Under the pieces are notes generated by a model, which was given only the letters and a program-made list of their open reading frames with translations, searched no databases and had not been told where the DNA came from. A stretch of 6,441 nt of DNA from Candidatus Altarchaeales archaeon (GTDB lineage: Archaea > Altiarchaeota > Altiarchaeia > IMC4 > SCGC-AAA252-I15). The stretch covers positions 1 through 6,441 of the forward strand of contig VGJA01000060.1 in NCBI GenBank assembly GCA_016867655.1, written 5' to 3'. Each line of letters starts with the position of its first letter. The stretch's first letter is position 1. Made by a program: the position numbers and the translations under genes. Below, piece by piece: positions 1 through 5,179 of this stretch.

Positions 1-242
1 TTCGCCTCCTCTGAAAGACAGTCCAAATATTTTATGATACTGACCTTGTGGGGTATTGTGACATTGACTCCCGCAAGGGTTTCTCTGAATTCAGACATCT
101 TCCGCTCAAGCCCATCAACATCAACGTCAAACGCCTCATACCTACATTTCAAACCCAGTTTTCTGAACACTGCGTTGTGCATCAGCGGCGACAAACTGTG
201 TTTTACCGGGTGTCCTATGACGCCAAACCTCTTTTCGTGCAT
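1..242 (-). CDS. aroE: Shikimate dehydrogenase, N-terminal part (runs off the window)
   Basis: This enzyme reduces 3-dehydroshikimate to shikimate with NADPH, the fourth step of chorismate synthesis for aromatic amino acids, in the cytoplasm. The minus strand reads from ATG at 242 without a stop to the window edge, giving 80 complete residues. Visible family motifs are FGVIGHPVKHSLSPLMHNA at residues 6-24, with the two shikimate-binding serines S16 and S18, and GVNVTIPHK at 58-66, with N60, T62 and the catalytic lysine K66. LDCLSEEA at 73-80 matches the next conserved block. The spacing of these blocks is normal for AroE, so the N-terminus is complete. The NADP-binding Rossmann half lies outside the window. 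No clear Shine-Dalgarno precedes the start. It diverges from the PH-domain gene across 40 bases, and nothing links the two in function. The family call is secure. Confidence 0.95.
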   Translation of the reverse strand, partial: MHEKRFGVIGHPVKHSLSPLMHNAVFRKLGLKCRYEAFDVDVDGLERKMSEFRETLAGVNVTIPHKVSIIKYLDCLSEEA

Positions 243-282
243 TTTAATTCTACATTCATATATTCTTTTTAGGTAGATTAAA
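243..282. promoter_or_regulatory. Divergent 40-bp spacer between aroE and the PH-domain gene
   Basis: The spacer is A/T-rich and must carry at least part of both divergent promoters. CATATATT at 257-264 is the best TATA-like element. It lies only about 22 bases from the plus-strand start and 18 from the aroE start, closer than the usual 26-27 for a leaderless archaeal gene, so the assignment is weak. AGGT at 271-274, inside AGGTAGAT, is a plausible Shine-Dalgarno sequence for the ATG at 283. Confidence 0.35.
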
Positions 283-801
283 ATGATAGCCGACTTTTTG
301 ACCAAAGACGAAAAGATAGAGGTTTCAGCAAAACCTGATTTCACCGCAACCTTTCTTCCAATCCCCCTCTTGGGAGTCATGATACTGCTGGTCAACATAT
401 ACTTATTCACAACTATGGGCGGCAGCCAACTGATGTTCAAGTTTTTTCTACTAATCCTTTCGGTGTCTATTTTCGGCTTTCTTTTTGCAGTGGCTGGGCT
501 TTACCTTAGGTATATCTACACATTTTACTTTGTCACAAACAAGAGGATTATCTATGAAAGCGGCATCATCTCCAAAGACCACCGGGACTGCAGGCTTGAG
601 AGAATCCAGAACATATACGTCGGAGTTGGCTTCATAGACCGGGTTCTTGATATCGGAGACATATACTTTTCAACTGCAGGCGAGATGGGGGTTGAAGTCA
701 TTTTCCGTAGGTGTAGAAATCCACTGGAACTAAAAAAGCGTATAAATGAAGTAATTGATCGGGATGTGCTCCGCAGCAACCTCCGGCAGTCGGGTGTTTG
801 A
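283..801 (+). CDS. Membrane-anchored bacterial-type PH domain protein (bPH2/DUF304, YdbS/YdbT-like)
   Basis: A 172-residue protein. Two hydrophobic segments at about 24-44 and 52-75 form a membrane hairpin. A bacterial pleckstrin-homology-like domain follows at about 79-155. The family signature is clear: YFVTNKRIIYESGII at 82-96, then RLERIQNIYV at 104-113, GFIDRVLDIGDIYFST at 116-131, and a final strand plus helix ending NPLELKKRI near 146-154. Family members are small membrane proteins of mostly unknown role, and no ligand can be read from the sequence. The ATG at 283 has a plausible Shine-Dalgarno (AGGT at 271-274). The stop TGA at 799-801 lies 1 base before the probable TTG start of the next gene, so the two genes are probably co-transcribed. 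The short tail after residue 160 is polar and lies next to or over the downstream gene's start signals. Confidence 0.85.
   Translation: MIADFLTKDEKIEVSAKPDFTATFLPIPLLGVMILLVNIYLFTTMGGSQLMFKFFLLILSVSIFGFLFAVAGLYLRYIYTFYFVTNKRIIYESGIISKDHRDCRLERIQNIYVGVGFIDRVLDIGDIYFSTAGEMGVEVIFRRCRNPLELKKRINEVIDRDVLRSNLRQSGV
792..796 (+). promoter_or_regulatory. Probable ribosome binding site supporting a TTG start at 803
   Basis: GGGTG sits 6 bases before TTG at 803 and can pair partly with the CACCTCC end of archaeal 16S rRNA. It favours TTG 803 over GTG 794, which lies within the same element, and over TTG 755, which would overlap the upstream gene by 47 bases and put a polar stretch ahead of the signal peptide. 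Confidence 0.4.
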
Positions 802-802
802 A

Positions 803-1792
803 TTGAAAAAAATTGTCCCAATGTTTTTTTTACTACTATCCATTGCGGTGTCTGTTTCAGCAGATGCTGGAGATGATGCAGCCACCACTGCCATAAACAT
901 ACTGGGCGACATCTTCTGCAGGTTGATTTTTGTACTATTCTTCATTGCATCGGGGATTGGGTGCATAGTCATGACCCTGGAGGGCATACGTTGGTCTGCC
1001 TCTGCAGACGACGCCGGAGCCAGAAAAAAGGCAAAAGAAAGCATGATACACGTTTTTGTCGGATTGATAATTGTTTTGCTTGCCATTCCATTGGTTTCAA
1101 TCGTCATGGTCGGCGCTGAAAGGTTCTCTGTTTGCATTGGCTATGGTTCAGCACCAACAACAGAGGGGCCAGAAATTGTCTTCGCCAGCGGCGACGCCAA
1201 GTATACCACCACCCTAAGGCTGTATGAAGGTTGGAATTTGATTTCAGTGCCATTCTTTTTGAACGACTCAAATGTGTCCCGTGTCTTCAAAGGCGTTGAT
1301 TATGACATAATCTACTCTTGGAATGCGACGTCCGGTAGTTGGGATTACTATATCCCGCTATACGGTGGTAATTTAACTCGCATAAAGCCAGACATTGGTT
1401 ACTGGATTCACGTAAACCGGAATACAAGTCTAGTATTGTTGGGTGCAGCCCCAAATGTCACTAGGAATACTCCTCTTATCGATGGCTGGAATCTCGTTGG
1501 GTTTTCCAGCTACAGGGTGCTGCCAGTCGGCACAGCATTGGAGTCGGTGGAATATTTGTTTGTCTTCGGCTGGAACAGCACGCAGGCTTTATCCAGTAAC
1601 TACGGAGTTGGCTGGCAGTTCGAGTCTCCTTCACAGGCCTATGGAATCAGGGCTCCGCCCAAACCACCTTTGTTTAGAGACCCAGGCTATGCTGGAATAG
1701 TCAATCTATCCAACATGGAGCCAGGCCGAGGCTACTGGATTTATGTCTATAGAAACGAGTCCTGGGTTTACCCTACAAACTACCCCCTCTAA
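803..1792 (+). CDS. VirB2/TrbC-like pilin fused to a duplicated, sequon-rich GWNL...GYWI surface domain
   Basis: Counted from TTG 803 the protein has 329 residues. Residues 1-20 form a signal peptide (KK, hydrophobic core, cleavage after VSA). Two hydrophobic segments follow at about 33-58 and 82-104. They are joined by a short polar loop (EGIRWSASADD, then RKKAK) typical of VirB2/TrbC-like type IV secretion pilins, which put both termini outside and the loop inside. A single-domain pilin would end near residue 110. Here about 205 further residues hold two related modules: GWNLIS at 143-148 to GYWIHV at 199-204, and GWNLVG at 228-233 to GYWIYV at 310-315. Nine N-X-S/T sequons (N154, 157, 174, 190, 207, 218, 258, 301, 318) all lie in this part and none in the pilin part. 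It follows the PH-domain gene with a 1-base gap. Its stop overlaps the convergent TraB-family stop by 4 bases. No ATPase or other secretion gene is nearby, so a working secretion system is not shown. TTG 755 and GTG 794 are alternative starts. Confidence 0.75.
   Translation: MKKIVPMFFLLLSIAVSVSADAGDDAATTAINILGDIFCRLIFVLFFIASGIGCIVMTLEGIRWSASADDAGARKKAKESMIHVFVGLIIVLLAIPLVSIVMVGAERFSVCIGYGSAPTTEGPEIVFASGDAKYTTTLRLYEGWNLISVPFFLNDSNVSRVFKGVDYDIIYSWNATSGSWDYYIPLYGGNLTRIKPDIGYWIHVNRNTSLVLLGAAPNVTRNTPLIDGWNLVGFSSYRVLPVGTALESVEYLFVFGWNSTQALSSNYGVGWQFESPSQAYGIRAPPKPPLFRDPGYAGIVNLSNMEPGRGYWIYVYRNESWVYPTNYPL
1220..1441 (+). repeat. GWNL...GYWI module 1 (protein-level repeat)
   Basis: Residues 140-213 of the pilin-like protein. 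Landmarks in order are EGWNLIS, VDYDIIYSWNAT, WDYYIP, NLTRIKP, GYWIHV and RNTS. Each has a counterpart in module 2. The repeat is seen in the protein, not as matching DNA. Confidence 0.7.
1475..1771 (+). repeat. GWNL...GYWI module 2 (protein-level repeat)
   Basis: Residues 225-323 of the pilin-like protein. Landmarks are DGWNLVG, VEYLFVFGWNST, WQFESP, NLSNMEP, GYWIYV and RNES. It is longer than module 1 because of a proline-rich insertion (APPKPPLF and following) at about 284-298. Confidence 0.7.
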
Positions 1793-2958
1793 ATATGCAA
1801 TGCCAAATATGGTAGAACAACCAATGTGCTTATTGTGCCTCCAAGGTTTGCAAGCATCAGTATGAGAAATATCCTAGTGACACGGTTCTTCCAGTAGTCT
1901 CCCACTCCATTCAACTTCATAAGTCCCTTGAAGTCCCTGACCTTTGGCTTTCTCATCTTCAATTCAACCAATGCTGAAATCCAACCTACTGCTATGAATG
2001 GATGCAGTACTGCAAAAGGTGCTGCAATGAATGTGGCTACGATGGTCACAGGGTGGGCTAACGCCAGCGTTGCCCCCAGTGCTGAAAGCGTTCCCTGCAC
2101 CAAAAACCACTTTAATATCATGTTCCAGGTGAATGAAACATCATGTGTTAGAAAGCCTGCTAGCATTACTGCTATGAATGCAAGTGGCACAATCCAGGGC
2201 AAGTATTTTGCAAGACTTTTCTTTTCCACAAATTTTCCCAACCTCTCAAGCCTCTTTTTTGTGTTTCCGGCGTTTTTCTTAAGATTTCTCTTTATGCCCT
2301 CGACATGTCCAGCTCCAACCACTGCCACAATCCTATCTTCCTTTATTTCCCTTAATCTTAGCGCTATGTATTCATCTCTCTCATCCACCAAAACCTTTTT
2401 GACTGAAGGAATCTCCTTACCCAATTCATCTAGCATTTCGCTTAGAACATCCTTTTTCTTTAGTTTTTCAATCAACTCCTTATCCACTTCCTCTCCCTCC
2501 AAAACCCCTACAGTGAAGTCGTAAAGAAGCTTTGCCTTTTCCACCAGCGACATCCGGGAAAAGGCTCTTTTCAAAGTCGTCTTGACGTCCCTGTCGACCA
2601 ACTCAACCTTAATCCTCTTTTTCCTGGCGATGTCAACAGCCTTCTTCATCTCAGCCCCTGGCTTGACATGGACTTTATCCCCTATCCTACGCTGAAAGTT
2701 CGCCAGAAGAAGTTGTATCAAAAAGAGATAAGTCTTGCCAGACTTTATGACTTCGTTTATCTCAGTTTCATCCCACTTTTTCTCGTTCATTAGGGATTGG
2801 TGTCTTTGCTTGCAGAGTTCAACAGCCACGGCATCCGGGGTTTCCCTCTCAATGGTTTCTCTGACCAGGTTAACGCTTTCGTCTGAAACATGGGCTGTTC
2901 CAACAAGAAAAACCTTCTTTCCAGGAATGTTCACTGTAGTTACTTTTGCCATAGTCAC
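1789..2958 (-). CDS. TraB/PrgY/Tiki-fold family membrane protein, putative metallopeptidase
   Basis: A 389-residue protein counted from GTG 2958; ATG 2952 would remove two residues. The N-terminal 220 residues are the TraB domain: FLVGTAHVSDESV at 17-29, VAVELCKQR at 44-52, VELVDRD at 118-124 and VAVVGAGHVEGI at 211-222. The two GX2H motifs (GTAH 20-23 and GAGH 215-218) and E47 are the residues that, in the related Tiki/TraB/ChaN fold, are proposed to bind metal. The C-terminal part has about four hydrophobic segments (roughly 253-270, 283-300, 304-330 and 362-386), the arrangement usual for archaeal members. The position after VEL is C49, where family members usually have Asp. GTG 2958 overlaps the TGA of the upstream drg gene by 4 bases, so translation is probably coupled. 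AGGTGA at 2955-2960 spans the start and lies too close to ATG 2952 to decide between the two. The archaeal function is unknown; pheromone-shutdown annotations come from plasmid homologues and should not be carried over. Confidence 0.85.
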   Translation of the reverse strand: MTMAKVTTVNIPGKKVFLVGTAHVSDESVNLVRETIERETPDAVAVELCKQRHQSLMNEKKWDETEINEVIKSGKTYLFLIQLLLANFQRRIGDKVHVKPGAEMKKAVDIARKKRIKVELVDRDVKTTLKRAFSRMSLVEKAKLLYDFTVGVLEGEEVDKELIEKLKKKDVLSEMLDELGKEIPSVKKVLVDERDEYIALRLREIKEDRIVAVVGAGHVEGIKRNLKKNAGNTKKRLERLGKFVEKKSLAKYLPWIVPLAFIAVMLAGFLTHDVSFTWNMILKWFLVQGTLSALGATLALAHPVTIVATFIAAPFAVLHPFIAVGWISALVELKMRKPKVRDFKGLMKLNGVGDYWKNRVTRIFLILMLANLGGTISTLVVLPYLALHI

Positions 2959-4055
2959 CTGCTCTTTATTATGTTCACTATGTCGCCTTCCTCAAGAACA
3001 TGGTCCAACCCCTTCCTCTGGCCGGGGTATTTCGCCGACTTGCCCCAGACTTTAGCGTAAAGAAAATTGTCCTTGAAGCTGCTGTGCAGTTTGCTGCAGA
3101 CGTCCTCTATTTTTGAGCCTCTTTTAACTATCAACGGCTCCTCTAAGTCGGCTTTAACCCCCTGTTTCTTCAAATAAACTCTCATCAAGTCCAGCTTTTG
3201 GTATATCTTCTCTCTTAGTGCATCCAAGTTCAGGCCTTTTTCAGCCGATATAACCACAAAGTCTTTCTTAAGTTGTTTTTTTGTTTCAGCCAGGCTTTCA
3301 GGATTGACTAAATCTATTTTGTTCACAACCACCAGCGATGGAATGTAGGCCCGGTTTTCAGCTATGGCGTCTATCATCTGGTCTTCGTTTATGTCCTCCC
3401 TTATTGCAACGTCAGCATTGTGGATTCCATATGTGTTCAGTATTGACACAACCGTATTTTTCTCCACCTTCCTAAGCTGTGTTGTCGCCATAATCTTTAT
3501 GCCGCTCCTGTCAGTCTTCTTTATGGAAATGTTCGGCCTCCTTTGATCTAGCCTGATACCGACTTGATACAATTCTTCGAGTATCCTCTCTATTTGTCTT
3601 GGTTTTTCAGCGTCTATCATAATCAGAACGAGGTCTGAGTTTCTGGCTGTCGATAGCACTTCCTTTCCCCTACCTTTGCCAGTGGCTGCCCCAGTTATTA
3701 CCCCAGGCATGTCCAGTATCTGAATGTTCATCTTCTTGTAGTTCATCATCCCAGGGATGACTTCAAGGGTTGTGAACTCATACGCTGCTACTGGACTTTC
3801 AGCGTTTGTCAGCTGGTTCAGGAGCGTTGACTTTCCCACCGAAGGGAAGCCGACCAAAACAACGGTTGCGTCGCCGTGTTTCTTTAGGGCAAATCCAAGG
3901 CCGCTTCCTCCAGCCGAAGCTCTTTTAATCTGTTCCTCTCTAAGCTGAGCCAGCTTGGCCTTGAGTTTCCCAATGTGGTGTTGGGTGGCCTTGTTGTATT
4001 CTGTTGTCCTTATTTCTTCCTCAATCTTCTTTATTTTATCCTCTATTGTTGACAT
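2955..4055 (-). CDS. drg: Drg/Rbg-family GTPase (OBG-type G domain with C-terminal TGS domain)
   Basis: A 366-residue cytoplasmic GTPase, full length for the archaeal/eukaryotic Drg family. An N-terminal helical region (about 1-50, charged) leads into GSGLGFALKKHGDATVVLVG. The G motifs are: G1 GFPSVGKS 69-76, G2 YEFTT 92-96, G3 DMPG 115-118 followed by the family-specific GAATGKGRGKEVL, G4 NKID 245-248 and G5 SAEKG 270-274. The segment between G3 and G4 (about 160-235) includes GIRLDQRRPNISIKK, which matches Drg and separates it from Obg. The TGS domain occupies about 295-364 and ends VLEEGDIVNIIK. Eukaryotic homologues bind ribosomes and relieve stalling; an archaeal role in translation is inferred from that. 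It is the first gene of a minus-strand pair with the TraB-family gene and starts 14 bases from a divergent gene. No convincing TATA box or Shine-Dalgarno is visible for it. Confidence 0.95.
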   Translation of the reverse strand: MSTIEDKIKKIEEEIRTTEYNKATQHHIGKLKAKLAQLREEQIKRASAGGSGLGFALKKHGDATVVLVGFPSVGKSTLLNQLTNAESPVAAYEFTTLEVIPGMMNYKKMNIQILDMPGVITGAATGKGRGKEVLSTARNSDLVLIMIDAEKPRQIERILEELYQVGIRLDQRRPNISIKKTDRSGIKIMATTQLRKVEKNTVVSILNTYGIHNADVAIREDINEDQMIDAIAENRAYIPSLVVVNKIDLVNPESLAETKKQLKKDFVVISAEKGLNLDALREKIYQKLDLMRVYLKKQGVKADLEEPLIVKRGSKIEDVCSKLHSSFKDNFLYAKVWGKSAKYPGQRKGLDHVLEEGDIVNIIKSR

Positions 4056-4069
4056 TGTTAACCACTAAC
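4030..4069 (+). promoter_or_regulatory. Probable promoter of the HELSH gene, lying inside the drg 5' end, plus the 14-bp divergent gap
   Basis: TTATTTTA at 4031-4038 is a TATA-like element about 35 bases before ATG 4070, inside the first codons of drg. The gap itself reads GTTA-ACCAC-TAAC (4057-4069), a short hyphenated palindrome flanked by the two start codons. No Shine-Dalgarno precedes ATG 4070, so a very short leader or leaderless transcript is likely. Confidence 0.35.
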
Positions 4070-5119
4070 ATGGCAAAAGTGCAGTTTCCAGGGTTTGACT
4101 GGAATTTCCGGGTTATTGCTGTATTGATTTTGATTTCGGTTTTAAATTGGTTTCTGTTCGGCGCATTTGAGGTAAAAGTCTACTATACACTAATTCCCCT
4201 GCTTTTTGCCATCCAGCTTTTTCTGAACGGCCTTCTTGAATACTTTTTGGTTTTGAAGGTCAACAGCGCTTTGTGGTTCTCGTTGCTGGTATTGCCGGGA
4301 ACAATGTTGCATGAACTATCCCATGCAGCGGCCGTGCTATTAACTGGCGGTAAAATAACCTCCCTCTCTCTTTTCAGCCTGAACAAGAAGACTGGCACTT
4401 TGGGCAGTGTGACATACGTCTCAAAAAGCGACAGGTTTTCTTTCCTGAGGAATCTCCTAATAGCCTTTGCGCCTTTTTTCGGCTGCGGTGTTGCACTGGT
4501 TTTTATTTCAAACCTTTTTTTCCATCAGACTGTTAGCCTGGGCATTCAGGAAGGTTTTACAGGCTTGCCGCAGAAGTTTTTCAGCTCACTGGATTTGCTT
4601 GCAGGCCAGTATCTCCAGGCTGGCATAGACCGCCCAATAGCGTTATTAGCCTTATACCTGCAGCTTTGCTTTGCATTCGGGACCGCTCCAAGCATTGTTG
4701 ACTTCCAGACAATACCCTCTTCAATCAGAAAAAATTTGCTTGGATTCCTGCTGGCAGTCGTTATACTAATCATGCCAGCCATTCTAATTCAGTATCAACT
4801 TCCTTTAGATAGCTATGGAAGCGCAATCTCTCATGCCTTAGTTGTCCTTCTAGACCGCATAATCCTCCTGCTCATACTGTCTATTGTCCTGCTGTCTACT
4901 TGTCTGCTTCTTGTATACTCAGTATCAAGCTGGCTTTCAGCAAGCATCACGTCGAAAATAGTTTCCATTGTCGTGTCTGTCCTTTCATACTTCATTTCCA
5001 TGTCAGTCGGCGTGCCAAAAGTCAGCTCGCTGTTAATCTCATGGGTTGTGTTTGTTGCATTTCTATTTTTGTTGAAAAATAAAAGTCTGTTCATCAGAGA
5101 AAAAGTGAGCTCCTCTTAG
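4070..5119 (+). CDS. Multi-pass membrane protein with HELSH motif, putative M50-like zinc metallopeptidase
   Basis: A 349-residue, strongly hydrophobic protein with about eight predicted membrane segments (roughly 13-31, 37-62, 67-80, 125-149, 190-206, 222-241, 255-283 and 298-337, the last two probably double). LPGTMLHELSHAAAVLLTGG at 75-94 carries an HExxH zinc motif (H81, E82, H85) at the end of a membrane segment, followed by GKITSLSLFS and TLGSVTYVSKS. This resembles site-2-protease-like membrane peptidases with the motif in or near the membrane. No standard M50 LDG block is visible. D211 in APSIVDF, after another hydrophobic segment, is a candidate third zinc ligand. Substrate and activity are unknown. 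ATG 4070 is chosen because it starts just beyond drg's start codon; an upstream in-frame TTG at 4004 would overlap drg by 52 bases and add an unconvincing N-terminus. It diverges from drg and converges on the NFACT-R gene. Confidence 0.7.
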   Translation: MAKVQFPGFDWNFRVIAVLILISVLNWFLFGAFEVKVYYTLIPLLFAIQLFLNGLLEYFLVLKVNSALWFSLLVLPGTMLHELSHAAAVLLTGGKITSLSLFSLNKKTGTLGSVTYVSKSDRFSFLRNLLIAFAPFFGCGVALVFISNLFFHQTVSLGIQEGFTGLPQKFFSSLDLLAGQYLQAGIDRPIALLALYLQLCFAFGTAPSIVDFQTIPSSIRKNLLGFLLAVVILIMPAILIQYQLPLDSYGSAISHALVVLLDRIILLLILSIVLLSTCLLLVYSVSSWLSASITSKIVSIVVSVLSYFISMSVGVPKVSSLLISWVVFVAFLFLLKNKSLFIREKVSSS

Positions 5120-5132
5120 AGGTGCACCTCTA
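5117..5132. repeat. Perfect 16-bp palindrome at the 3' end of the HELSH gene
   Basis: TAGAGGTGCACCTCTA is its own reverse complement. It includes the TAG stop codon of the HELSH gene. With no unpaired loop it would make a poor RNA hairpin, so it could equally be a protein-binding site. No T-run follows on either strand. Confidence 0.6.
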
Positions 5133-5179
5133 CTCGGCTCATCCCTGTAAGGAAGATTCAACAAGTGGGATTGCCGAGT
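5132..5179. repeat. Long inverted repeat filling the convergent spacer
   Basis: ACTCGGC (5132-5138) pairs with GCCGAGT (5173-5179), and inside it ATCCC (5141-5145) pairs with GGGAT (5167-5171). A 2-versus-1-base internal loop separates the stems, and 21 bases form the terminal loop. The structure fits between the two convergent stop codons and can fold on either strand. It may mark transcript ends for both genes or be part of a small RNA. It lacks the T-run expected of an archaeal intrinsic terminator. Confidence 0.5.

Noticed and set aside
34..276. Plus-strand open frame of 80 codons over the first 270 bases
   Set aside because: It is antisense to the clear shikimate dehydrogenase N-terminus on the minus strand and resembles no family.
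730..1137. Minus-strand open frame of 135 codons opposite the PH-domain and pilin-like genes
   Set aside because: It lies opposite well-supported membrane-protein coding sequence, spans a gene junction and shows no recognisable motif.
803..1792. A complete type IV secretion locus
   Set aside because: Only the pilin-like protein is present; no VirB4, VirD4, VirB6 or VirB11-like gene is visible in the window.
1928..2524. Plus-strand open frame of 198 codons inside the TraB-family gene
   Set aside because: It is the antisense of a gene with clear GX2H motifs and membrane segments; its Ser/Phe-rich translation is what antisense to a Lys/Glu-rich protein gives.
4004..4069. Upstream extension of the HELSH gene to TTG 4004
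   Set aside because: It would overlap drg's first 52 bases and add residues antisense to drg; ATG 4070 gives a natural N-terminus.
5132..5179. tRNA or box C/D RNA in the convergent spacer
   Set aside because: There is no acceptor/T-arm arrangement, no CCA-end stem and no paired C and D boxes; only the inverted repeats are supported.
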